Assembly (NCBI GenBank): GCA_938036665.1
Contig: CALHWR010000108.1
Span: forward strand, 1 to 22,472
Length of the DNA stretch: 22,472 bases
From: an uncultured Collinsella sp.
GTDB lineage: Bacteria; Actinomycetota; Coriobacteriia; Coriobacteriales; Coriobacteriaceae
Direction: 5' to 3'
Part shown: in pieces, positions 1 through 6,828 of the stretch
Position numbering within the stretch: the first letter of the stretch is position 1
How the letters are laid out: each line of letters starts with the position of its first letter
Notes under the pieces: model-generated
What the model was told of the DNA's origin: nothing
The model's database searches: none
What the model saw: the letters and a program-made list of their open reading frames with translations, nothing else
Position numbers and translations under genes: made by a program

Positions 1-1998
1 GTTGGAAATCGTCCAGCAGACATCCAAATCAAGGAATTTCTGCAAGCTGATCGGTGCAATGCCGACTTTGGCGCGCAGAGTCACACCGCTGTCCGTCACC
101 TGATATTCGGTGCGGTAGGCGTTGGTCATACAGTGGTCGTAGCGGGCAGCCAGCCAATCCAGCTTCAGCTTGCGGTCATTGTCCGTAGGAGCACGCCAGA
201 TGTTGAACTCCATTTCCTTGTCCAACAGGACTGCATCCTCGTACTGCATCGCGGCGAACAGACCCGTCAGCTTATTAAAGTTGTAGGTGAAGTTCTTGCC
301 GCGCAGCGTCAAATGGCGGTCCGTCTCCTGAACAGTGATTGTGCTGTTGGAAGAGGCATCACTCCACATAGCCAAGGTTTTCTGGTTGCGGCTGTCTTCG
401 TTTTCCAGCAGGATTTCATCAAAACCCAGAAGATGATCTTCCGAACGCAAGGACAGGTCTTTATCGCAATGGTAGAAGATTTTCAGGAAACACTTGCCTT
501 TATCGGGAATATGGACGGCCAACGGCAAGGCGTTTTCACTGTGCGGCGGCAGGGTGAAACCGTGAGGGTAAGGGATGAAGCCGTTGTCGATGACCTCGCC
601 GTCGCAACTTACCTGATAGGTTAGTGCGGCATACTCGGTCAAATCAACAAAGTCCATGTAGTTGTGCAACGTGAGCATGCCGGATTCCCGGTCGTACTTC
701 ACAACACGCGCCGGGCGATAGACGTTCTTGAACTCCAACAGCCCGGTGTGCGGGCGGCGGTCGGGGTAAACCAGACCGTCCATGCAGAAGTTGCCGTCAT
801 GCGGCCACTCATTGTGGTCGCCGCCGTAATAATAGATGCCGCGGCCGTCTGGCATCTTCCCTTTATAAATACCGTGGTCGCACCACTCCCACAGGAAACC
901 GCCGACCAAGCCATCATGGCTCTGAATGAACTGGAAGTAATCCTCCAAATCGCCGGGGCCGTTGCCCATGCAGTGGCTGTACTCGCACATGATATAGGGT
1001 TTGTCCGGCTCGTTGTCCAGATATTCCTGAATGCTTTCGAGAGAAGGGTACATATTGCTGAACATATCAATGTTCGAGAAATCGTATTTACGGTTCTTGC
1101 TGCGGTACTGGGCGCTCTCGTAGTGGGTCAGGCGGCGGGGGTCAAAACTCTTTGTCCATGCCAGCGCTTCTTCGAACGTGCAGCCGTAGGCGCTCTCGTT
1201 GCCCATCGACCAGATGATGACGCAGGGACGGTTCTTGTCGCGCTCCACGCAGCGGCGGGTGCGGTCTACGGTGGCCTCGGTGAACTCCGGGTTGTCTGCG
1301 ATGGGCTTGTTCCAGTTTTCAACGTGGTTGGGCCAGCTTTCGTTGCCCTCGCAATAGTATTCGGACGCACCGTGGCTCTCGTTGTCGGCTTCATCAATGA
1401 CAAAGAAGCCGTACTGGTCGCAGAGTTGATAGAAGTAAGGCACATCCGGGTAATGGCTGGTGCGGATGGCATTAAAGTTGTGCTTTTTAATCATGAGCAG
1501 GTCTTTTTTCGTCTGCTCAAAGCCAACAGCATATCCCGTGACGGGGTCGGATTCGTGGCGGTTTACACCGTGGAACTTGATGGACTGGCCGTTGACATAA
1601 ATCTGGTTGTTGGCAACATGAACCTCACGGATGCCCACACGGTCCGTAATAGTCTCGTTGGGCGTGTCCAACACAAGGGTATATAAGTAGGGCTGCTCTG
1701 CGTTCCAGAGTGTCGGGTCAACAATGGTGATTTCTGCATGATAGGGGAATTCCGCATCATCCGGTGCTTCCACGGGCGTTACGCTGCCGACCATCGTGCC
1801 GGCTGCATCGTAGAGGGTGATGCGGGTGGCAACGGCGGAATCGTAGTAACGCAGGCGGACAGCAACCTCTGCGGTGCTGCCGTGGATGTCGGTGGTGATG
1901 AAATAGTCCTCGATGCACTGTTCCGGTCGGTGCAGCAGGTAGACATCACGGAAAATGCCGCTCATGCGGAATTTGTCCTGGTCCTCAAAGTAGCTGCC
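1..1998 (-). other. lacZ: LacZ-type GH2 beta-galactosidase segment of the chimera (N-terminal domain missing, C-terminus beyond the left edge)
   Basis: The segment is a LacZ-type glycoside hydrolase family 2 enzyme, which hydrolyses lactose and other beta-galactosides. It begins where E. coli LacZ is at about residue 195, so the N-terminal sugar-binding jelly-roll domain is missing. Visible landmarks, in order, are GIFRDVYLLHRPEQ, GVNRHESDP, HNFNAIRTSHYPD, the acid/base WSMGNES (Glu codon 1195-1197) and the nucleophile MCEYSHCMGN (Glu codon 982-984). The sequence then enters the C-terminal beta-sandwich region and is still open at base 1. The wording of the motifs resembles Firmicutes LacZ, and its GC is clearly lower than that of its neighbours. 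That suggests foreign DNA or another organism's contig. Confidence 0.85.
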
Positions 1999-3435
1999 GT
2001 CCAGCTCACCACGCAGCTCCTCGTACACCGGGCCGTACTTGAGCGCCAGCGTCGCGGCGTCGTCATCGTAGAGCCAGGTGCTCAGCGCATCGCACGCAAT
2101 GGCCACGCCGTCGGCGATACCGTAGTCGCGCTGGCGCAGATCGTACTCGTTGCTGCTGATGATGGCCTCTAGGCGCTCGCGCGGAACGCCGTGCTCGCAC
2201 AGGTCGCGGCAAGCGTCCTGGAATACGCGACGCAGCTCGCGCGCCACGCCGGGCTGCGCATTTTGCAGCATGATGAGCTCGTAGGGCTGCAGGCTCTCGG
2301 CCGCGGTGTAGCTCACCACGTTGCCGCCCAGTCCGGCGGCAAGAACGGCCTTCTTAACCGGTGCCTCGTTGGAACCTAGCAGTGCCTCGAACAGGATATC
2401 CGCCGCGATCGTGCGCTTGCGGTCGAGCGCGCTGCCCAGCACAAGGCCCAGGCCCACCAAGGCGTTCTCGGGTGTGGTGGCCATCTCGATGCGCTTGTAC
2501 TCGCAGGTCACGGGCGCCTGCACGCCCAGTGGATTGGGTGCCAGCGTGGACGGGTCCTCGCCGGCGGCAACGGCTGCGTCCATGCGGCGGCTTGCGGCGC
2601 TCGGCTGCGACAGGTAGCGCTCGTTCAAAAAGGCTAACGCGCGGTCCACGTCCAGGTCGCCGTAGAGCGTGATGTAGGAGTTGGAAGGATTGTAGTGGCG
2701 CGCGTGCGTGTCCAGGAACTGCTCGTAGGTGAGCGCAGGAATCGCGCGCGGGTCGCCGCCGCTTTCGTGCGCATAGGCGGTGTCGGGATAGAGCGCGGCG
2801 TTGACGGCGTCGTCCAGCACGCTCATGGGGTCGGACAGCGCGCCCTTCATCTCGTTGAACACCACGCCGTTATAGCGCAGCGTGCCCTCGCGCAGGCTCG
2901 CGGAGCTGTCGCCGTCCTCGCCCTCGGCGCCCTCTGGCAGGTCCAGCTCGTAATGCCAGCCCTCCTGCTCAAAAATGGTGGGTTTGGTATAGATGGCCGG
3001 GTTGAACACCGCGTCCAGGTACACGTCTATCAGGTTGTACAGGTCCTGCTCGTTGGTGGTGGCAACGGGGTAGATGGTCTTGTCGGGGTAGGTCATGGCG
3101 TTGAGGAACGTCTGCATGGAGCTCTTGATCAGGTCCACGAACGGTTCCTTGACGGGGAACTTGGCCGATCCGCACAGCACCGAGTGCTCAAGAATATGGA
3201 ACACGCCGGTGGAATCGGCCGGCGGCGTCTTGAAGCCAATGGCAAAGGCCTTGTTTTCATCGTCGCATGCCAGGTACAGCAGGCGAGCGCCCGATGCGGT
3301 GTGGCGCAGCACGTAGGCGTCCGAGTCGAGCTCGGGCACGGTCTCGCAGCGCTCGACGGCAAAACCGTGACAGATGGTACCGGGCACCAGCAGTGCGGTA
3401 ACAGCGGCGCGCGGGTCGGTTGAGGTGGTGGGCAT
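1..3435 (-). CDS. Chimeric open frame: N-terminal half of an M16C metallopeptidase joined in frame to a GH2 beta-galactosidase (partial, runs off left edge)
   Basis: A single uninterrupted minus-strand frame runs from ATG at 3435-3433 to base 1, 1145 codons with no stop. The start is backed by AAAGGAG seven bases upstream. Residues 1 to about 483 are an M16C (presequence-protease-like) peptidase with the inverted zinc motif HILEH at residues 80-84 and the third ligand Glu195 in NEMKGALSDP. From about residue 484 the sequence becomes LacZ (EDQDKFRMSGIFRDVY), with acid/base Glu747 in WSMGNES and nucleophile Glu818 in CEYSHCMGN. A normal M16C protein is near 1000 residues and a normal LacZ has about 190 residues before this point, so each partner lacks half or an end. 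GC also changes: 44 of 60 bases in 2521-2580 against 26 of 60 in 421-480. I infer an assembly chimera more readily than a functional fusion. Confidence 0.85.
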   Translation of the reverse strand, partial: MPTTSTDPRAAVTALLVPGTICHGFAVERCETVPELDSDAYVLRHTASGARLLYLACDDENKAFAIGFKTPPADSTGVFHILEHSVLCGSAKFPVKEPFVDLIKSSMQTFLNAMTYPDKTIYPVATTNEQDLYNLIDVYLDAVFNPAIYTKPTIFEQEGWHYELDLPEGAEGEDGDSSASLREGTLRYNGVVFNEMKGALSDPMSVLDDAVNAALYPDTAYAHESGGDPRAIPALTYEQFLDTHARHYNPSNSYITLYGDLDVDRALAFLNERYLSQPSAASRRMDAAVAAGEDPSTLAPNPLGVQAPVTCEYKRIEMATTPENALVGLGLVLGSALDRKRTIAADILFEALLGSNEAPVKKAVLAAGLGGNVVSYTAAESLQPYELIMLQNAQPGVARELRRVFQDACRDLCEHGVPRERLEAIISSNEYDLRQRDYGIADGVAIACDALSTWLYDDDAATLALKYGPVYEELRGELDGSYFEDQDKFRMSGIFRDVYLLHRPEQCIEDYFITTDIHGSTAEVAVRLRYYDSAVATRITLYDAAGTMVGSVTPVEAPDDAEFPYHAEITIVDPTLWNAEQPYLYTLVLDTPNETITDRVGIREVHVANNQIYVNGQSIKFHGVNRHESDPVTGYAVGFEQTKKDLLMIKKHNFNAIRTSHYPDVPYFYQLCDQYGFFVIDEADNESHGASEYYCEGNESWPNHVENWNKPIADNPEFTEATVDRTRRCVERDKNRPCVIIWSMGNESAYGCTFEEALAWTKSFDPRRLTHYESAQYRSKNRKYDFSNIDMFSNMYPSLESIQEYLDNEPDKPYIMCEYSHCMGNGPGDLEDYFQFIQSHDGLVGGFLWEWCDHGIYKGKMPDGRGIYYYGGDHNEWPHDGNFCMDGLVYPDRRPHTGLLEFKNVYRPARVVKYDRESGMLTLHNYMDFVDLTEYAALTYQVSCDGEVIDNGFIPYPHGFTLPPHSENALPLAVHIPDKGKCFLKIFYHCDKDLSLRSEDHLLGFDEILLENEDSRNQKTLAMWSDASSNSTITVQETDRHLTLRGKNFTYNFNKLTGLFAAMQYEDAVLLDKEMEFNIWRAPTDNDRKLKLDWLAARYDHCMTNAYRTEYQVTDSGVTLRAKVGIAPISLQKFLDLDVCWTISN
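1984..3435 (-). other. M16C peptidase segment of the chimera (N-terminal ~480 residues, C-terminal half missing)
   Basis: This segment matches insulinase/PreP-like M16C peptidases, which degrade peptides inside a closed chamber made of two homologous halves. Only the first half is here. It carries the zinc site His80, Glu83, His84 and Glu195, and then a second subdomain up to the stretch WLYDDDAATLALKYGPVYEE, which belongs to the inter-half region of this family. The second half, which closes the chamber, is absent, so this stretch alone should not give a normal enzyme. Its GC and codon use match the rest of the window, so it is probably the native host gene. Confidence 0.85.
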
Positions 3436-3624
3436 ATGCAGTCTCCTTTGACGCCCCAGCGGGGGCGAATCGAGTCGAATCCTCGAGAGTATACCCATAT
3501 GGGGCCGCAGCTCTGCGGCGAACTGGCAACGATATTGGTGGACGGCTGTGCTGGGTTGACGGCGCATGCCGCGGGTAGCCGCTGCACCCCGCTAAAGTGA
3601 AATAACACCCCGTTTACCGAATCA

Positions 3625-3649
3625 TTTAGGAAATATATGGACTCCTAAA
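3625..3649. promoter_or_regulatory. Inverted repeat overlapping the putative gntR promoter
   Basis: TTTAGGA (3625-3631) and TCCTAAA (3643-3649) are perfect inverted arms separated by 11 bases. A plausible promoter overlaps them: ATGGAC (3637-3642), 16 bases, then TACAAT (3659-3664). An inverted repeat covering the -35 box upstream of a GntR gene is a reasonable autoregulatory operator, but that role is inferred only. Confidence 0.4.
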
Positions 3650-3714
3650 AAGTTCTAATACAATATAAATCAACTATCTATAACCTGCTGATTCCTTGCA
3701 AAGGTATGGTTGAT

Positions 3715-4419
3715 ATGGTTGAAGCAAATAGCGTTATCCCCCTGTACAAACAGATTGTCCGTGCGCTTTCTGATTCGATCGCCAACGGCACGTACCGTCC
3801 GGGAGATAAGCTCCCGACCGAGGCGGAGCTTATCGAGCAATTTGGCGTGAGCCGAATAACGGTTCGCTCCGCAATTAAAGAAATGGAAGATGCTGGGCTT
3901 GTTGAGAGAGCCCGCGGCAAGGGCACGTTCGTTTCGTCGGACACACAGATGTATGCCGCGGACGACCGTGAGAGCTTTACCCATTCGTGCCAACTTGCGG
4001 GAAAAAAGGCGTCTACCAGGGTTCTCGAAATGGGCTGGGACTTCCCAAGCCTGCGAGACGCGAAGTTCCTGGGCGTAGACGATACCCAAAAGGTATTGCG
4101 TAGTCGTCGTCTGCGCCTTGTGGATGGCAAGCCCACGATGCTGGAAACCAATAGCTATTCCGCTGCGCTTTCTTTTTTGGAGCACGAATCCCTCGATGAT
4201 TCGCTGATGGCGGTACTCGATCGCCAGGGGATCAAGATGGGTCCCAACACGCGTACGCTCGAGGTCTGCTATGCGAGCGAGCTCGAGGCGGCATACCTTA
4301 ACGTGGAGCTGGACTCTTCGCTGCTTCTGTTTGTCGATAGACGTTATGCTCCAAGCGGCGAGCCGCTTTTCATCTCCCGTCAGGTGTACTGCACCGAGCG
4401 ACTGAAGTTCTACTTGTAA
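3715..4419 (+). CDS. GntR-family transcriptional regulator with UTRA domain (HutC-type)
   Basis: This is a 234-residue DNA-binding regulator. Residues about 6-70 form the GntR winged helix-turn-helix (IPLYKQIVRALSDSI, then PTEAELIEQFGVSRITVRSA, ending GKGTFV). The rest is a UTRA ligand-binding domain, ending LFISRQVYCTERLKFYL. UTRA domains usually sense small phosphorylated sugars or related metabolites. I chose the ATG at 3715 because AAAGG (3700-3704) lies 10 bases before it; the in-frame ATG at 3706 would leave one base of spacing. The gene lies directly upstream of a co-directional PTS/deglycase operon, so its likely job is to derepress that operon when the phosphorylated substrate accumulates. 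This is inference from context. Confidence 0.92.
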   Translation: MVEANSVIPLYKQIVRALSDSIANGTYRPGDKLPTEAELIEQFGVSRITVRSAIKEMEDAGLVERARGKGTFVSSDTQMYAADDRESFTHSCQLAGKKASTRVLEMGWDFPSLRDAKFLGVDDTQKVLRSRRLRLVDGKPTMLETNSYSAALSFLEHESLDDSLMAVLDRQGIKMGPNTRTLEVCYASELEAAYLNVELDSSLLLFVDRRYAPSGEPLFISRQVYCTERLKFYL

Positions 4420-4430
4420 ATTAGAGATAG

Positions 4431-4452
4431 ATTGGTCGGTTTACCGACCAAT
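4431..4452. promoter_or_regulatory. 22-bp perfect palindrome between gntR and the PTS genes (operator or terminator)
   Basis: ATTGGTCGG (4431-4439) and CCGACCAAT (4444-4452) form a perfect 9-bp inverted repeat around TTTA. No T-run follows, which argues against a classical intrinsic terminator. It starts 12 bases after the gntR stop and lies upstream of the PTS promoter region. The half-site TTGGTC resembles HutC-type operator halves, but the spacing differs from the NagR/DasR site. It could be an operator or a weak terminator. Confidence 0.5.
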
Positions 4453-4500
4453 TGTTACCGTTCGCGGATTTGGAAAATAGACACACCACGTAGGGCAGAT

Positions 4501-4509
4501 TGCTAATAT
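4501..4509 (+). promoter_or_regulatory. Candidate extended -10 promoter for the PTS genes
   Basis: TGCTAATAT fits an extended -10 (TG-N-TAATAT) in an AT-rich patch, 46 bases before the EIIA start. No convincing -35 box is seen at the right distance, as extended -10 promoters allow. Other AT-rich hexamers nearby (TATAGT at 4525) are alternatives. Confidence 0.35.
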
Positions 4510-4554
4510 ACTTTGTTATGACAATATAGTACGTCCTATTGGTATTGGAGAACT

Positions 4555-4974
4555 ATGAATAAGATATTGCTAGCGAGTCATGGTTATCTCGCCCAAGGCA
4601 TGAAAAGCTCTCTGGAGATTCTGATGGGCACCAACGACCGAATCGAGTGCCTGTGCGCCTATGTCGATGACGATTCAAGGGACGTCGCGGCGTTGATTGA
4701 TGCATGGATGGAGACGAGGGACCCTGCCGACTCTTGGTTTGTCGTGACTGACATCTTTGGCGGCTCTGTAAACAACGAATTCATTCAGAGACAGACCACC
4801 GGATCGTTTACGTTGATTACCGGAATGAACTTGCCGCTGCTGGTGGAAATGGTTACACAGCTGGATTCCCTGGATGCGGACAAGGCCAAAGCCGCGGTCG
4901 AGGGGTCGCGTCCGTTTATTCAGCTTTGCGAGGCGGCGGACATGCTTGCCGGCGCCGAGGAAGAAGAGTTCTAG
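4555..4974 (+). CDS. PTS mannose/fructose/sorbose-family EIIA component
   Basis: This is a 139-residue soluble phosphocarrier that takes phosphate from HPr and passes it to EIIB. It shows the EIIA-Man fold signature: phospho-acceptor His9 in ILLASHG and the TDIFGGSVNN motif (residues about 64-73). The length is normal for a stand-alone EIIA domain. GGAG (4547-4550) lies four bases before the ATG. It is the first gene of the PTS set, and EIIB follows after 70 bases. The C-terminus is strongly acidic (AGAEEEEF). The substrate cannot be read from EIIA; the downstream deglycase points to a phosphorylated Amadori compound. Confidence 0.93.
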   Translation: MNKILLASHGYLAQGMKSSLEILMGTNDRIECLCAYVDDDSRDVAALIDAWMETRDPADSWFVVTDIFGGSVNNEFIQRQTTGSFTLITGMNLPLLVEMVTQLDSLDADKAKAAVEGSRPFIQLCEAADMLAGAEEEEF

Positions 4975-5044
4975 TTAGTTCTGGTTCGAGCCCTAGCTAA
5001 GGGCCACGCCTGTCATTCCTTTATCACGTGCGGAGATGATAACG

Positions 5045-5518
5045 ATGATTAAGCTTACGAGAGTTGATTACCGACTGATTCACGGCCAAGTTGCCATGTC
5101 CTGGACTCACGCTTTGGATGTAGATTGCATCCTGCTTGCCAGCGATGCTGTGGCAAAAGACGACATGAGGAAGGCGGCCTTGAGGCTCGCCCGCCCCAGC
5201 GGCGTTAAACTCGTCATCAAGGATGTTGACGCTGCTATCGAGGCGCTCAACAGCGGCGTTACCGACAAGTATTCGCTGTTTATCATCACTGAGACGATTG
5301 AAGATGTCTATCGTCTCGCTAAGGGTTGCAAAGACATCAAAGAGATCAATCTGGGTGGAACCCGAAAGACCCCTGAGACCACGCTTCATCCGACCCCTGC
5401 AATCTTTGCGACCGAGAAAGATGCCGAGCATATCCAAGAGCTCCTGGGCGATGGCGTGGCCGTCGAAATCCGTCAGGTTCCCAATGACGCTAAGGTGTTT
5501 GCCAAGGACGTTTTTTAG
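5045..5518 (+). CDS. PTS mannose/fructose/sorbose-family EIIB component
   Basis: This is a 157-residue EIIB that accepts phosphate from EIIA and phosphorylates the incoming substrate on the EIIC/EIID complex. The N-terminus MIKLTRVDYRLIHGQV is the family signature and contains the phosphorylated His13. I prefer the ATG at 5045: GGAG (5032-5035) lies nine bases before it, but directly abuts the alternative ATG at 5036. The C-terminal region has the expected VEIRQVPND stretch. A strong terminator follows 53 bases after the stop, so this gene probably closes a first transcript with EIIA. Confidence 0.93.
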   Translation: MIKLTRVDYRLIHGQVAMSWTHALDVDCILLASDAVAKDDMRKAALRLARPSGVKLVIKDVDAAIEALNSGVTDKYSLFIITETIEDVYRLAKGCKDIKEINLGGTRKTPETTLHPTPAIFATEKDAEHIQELLGDGVAVEIRQVPNDAKVFAKDVF

Positions 5519-5571
5519 CCGAAAACATGCTGGTGTTCGGTATTTATTGAGCCGATACTCTATGTCTATGT

Positions 5572-5603
5572 CCGTCGATCATTTGATCGGCGGGCTTTTT
5601 ATT
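5572..5603 (+). terminator. Rho-independent terminator inside the PTS operon, after EIIB
   Basis: The stem CCGTCGATC (5572-5580) pairs with GATCGGCGG (5585-5593), with one T-G wobble and a four-base loop, and is followed by GCTTTTTATT. This is a textbook intrinsic terminator between EIIB and the deglycase, so it should stop or attenuate readthrough from the upstream PTS promoter. Confidence 0.85.
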
Positions 5604-5634
5604 AAAGAAAAATCAAAAAAATCTGAAATAGTTC

Positions 5635-5662
5635 TTGCATAGTTAGTTATATAAAGTATTAT
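5635..5662 (+). promoter_or_regulatory. Promoter for the deglycase gene
   Basis: TTGCAT (5635-5640), a 16-base spacer and TATTAT (5657-5662) make a good sigma-70-type promoter. It lies about 30 bases after the EIIB terminator and 51 bases before the deglycase start, in a clearly AT-rich stretch. Transcription would start near 5669. Confidence 0.7.
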
Positions 5663-5671
5663 AACGTCATG

Positions 5672-5692
5672 GGATGAATGAAGGGTTCATCC
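5672..5692 (+). promoter_or_regulatory. Inverted repeat at the start of the deglycase transcript
   Basis: GGATGAA (5672-5678) and TTCATCC (5686-5692) are perfect 7-bp arms around a seven-base loop. They lie at the predicted transcription start and just before the ribosome-binding site AGGAG (5702-5706). It could be an operator at the start site or a 5' stem-loop that stabilises the mRNA; the sequence does not decide. Confidence 0.45.
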
Positions 5693-5712
5693 AAGTGAGT
5701 TAGGAGTAAGGG

Positions 5713-6747
5713 ATGTTCAATTTCGATGAGCCTCGTTACGAGAAGGTTGTGAGCGATGCCCTCGCTCTCCGTCCTCAGATTGAGGCTGCCGTGGACAAGG
5801 TCTGCGAGCAGGGTTATTCCAACATCTTCTTCATCGGCTGCGGCGGCACCTGGGCCCACACGCTCCCGATGAAGTATTGGGTCGAGACCACCACGGCCGA
5901 CGTCGACGTCCACTGCGAGATCGCCGCTGAGTTCCTCGCATGCCCGCCCAAGACCTTCAACAAGGACTCGGTCTGCGTCTTCTCCACCCGCACCGGCACC
6001 ACCCCCGAGATCATCGAGGCCGCCAAGTTCTGCCAGGAGCAGGGCGCCCGCACGCTGATGTATGTCTCCAACGACAACACCCCGGCCACCGAGTACGCCG
6101 ATTACAAGTTCTTCAGCTTCGCCGAGGACGACGTTCTGTGCGAGGCCATCTATACCTACCAGATCACGCTGGTTGCCCGCTTCCTCAAGAACGCCGGCGC
6201 CTTCCCCAAGTACGACACCTTCATGGAGGAGTTCGGCAACATCGCTCCGTACCTCATCAAGGCCAAGGACGCTCAGGACGAGCGCTGCGCCGCCATGGCC
6301 GAGGACTTCAAGGACACCGACTACCACATGGTGATTGGTTCCGGCATGCTCTGGGGTGAGGCCTACGACTACGCTATGTGCATTCTCGAGGAGATGCAGT
6401 GGATCAAGACCAAGTCTATCCACGCCGCCGAGTTCTTCCACGGCACCATCGAACTGTGCGAGGAGGGCACGAGCCTCATCATGCTCTACGGCGAGGACGA
6501 CACCCGTAAGCTCATGGACCGCGTGGACAACTTCACTCACATGCTCGCCGACGAGAAGAGCGTCCATGTCCGCGTGAACAAGTTCGACACCGCCGAGGTC
6601 GAGCTGCCGTTCAGCGACCCCGAGTTCCGCAAGATCGTCTCCCCGATGGTCACCTACACCATCACCGAGCGTCTGAGCTGCCATCTCGAGCACGTCCGTA
6701 ACCACCCGCTCACCACGCGTCGTTACTATCACCAGATGAACTACTAA
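5713..6747 (+). CDS. SIS-domain sugar-amine-phosphate deglycase, FrlB/GfrF-like
   Basis: This 344-residue protein has two SIS domains (about 35-165 and 205-335). FrlB-type enzymes hydrolyse fructoselysine 6-phosphate to glucose 6-phosphate and lysine; GfrE/GfrF and FraB act on related Amadori phosphates. The first SIS domain shows IGCGGTWAH and the phosphate loop STRTGTTPE. Glu227 and His243 (in EFFHG) are 16 residues apart, the spacing of the catalytic pair in FraB (Glu214/His230) and GlmS (Glu488/His504). The C-terminus TRRYYHQMNY is typical of the FrlB group. AGGAG lies six bases before the ATG. Codons are strongly C-ending compared with the PTS genes, suggesting high expression, in keeping with its own promoter. 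No separate sugar kinase is present, as expected when the PTS does the phosphorylation. The exact substrate is uncertain. Confidence 0.85.
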   Translation: MFNFDEPRYEKVVSDALALRPQIEAAVDKVCEQGYSNIFFIGCGGTWAHTLPMKYWVETTTADVDVHCEIAAEFLACPPKTFNKDSVCVFSTRTGTTPEIIEAAKFCQEQGARTLMYVSNDNTPATEYADYKFFSFAEDDVLCEAIYTYQITLVARFLKNAGAFPKYDTFMEEFGNIAPYLIKAKDAQDERCAAMAEDFKDTDYHMVIGSGMLWGEAYDYAMCILEEMQWIKTKSIHAAEFFHGTIELCEEGTSLIMLYGEDDTRKLMDRVDNFTHMLADEKSVHVRVNKFDTAEVELPFSDPEFRKIVSPMVTYTITERLSCHLEHVRNHPLTTRRYYHQMNY

Positions 6748-6768
6748 TCCTCTCAAATTGCTGCGGTT

Positions 6769-6807
6769 GTCTGCAGGCGAGCTGCGCAGAATGCCTCGCC
6801 TGCAGAC
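6769..6807 (+). repeat. 13-bp perfect inverted repeat between the deglycase and EIIC
   Basis: GTCTGCAGGCGAG (6769-6781) and CTCGCCTGCAGAC (6795-6807) are perfect inverted arms around 13 bases, and the loop itself contains the palindrome CTGCGCAG. No T-run follows. It fills the gap between the deglycase stop and the EIIC start, so it could partially terminate transcription, or protect the deglycase mRNA from 3' decay and so lower EIIC/EIID relative to the enzyme. Confidence 0.75.
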
Positions 6808-6828
6808 CTGTTTCTGGGGTTGATCGAA

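Noticed and set aside
664..1686. 340-codon plus-strand open frame
   Set aside because: It is antisense to the lacZ segment, whose catalytic motifs are clear on the minus strand, and its translation has no recognisable domain.
4431..4452. A NagR/DasR-type operator
   Set aside because: The half-sites look similar (TTGGTC), but the spacer between them is much longer than in the known 16-bp site, so the match is not good enough to name the regulator.
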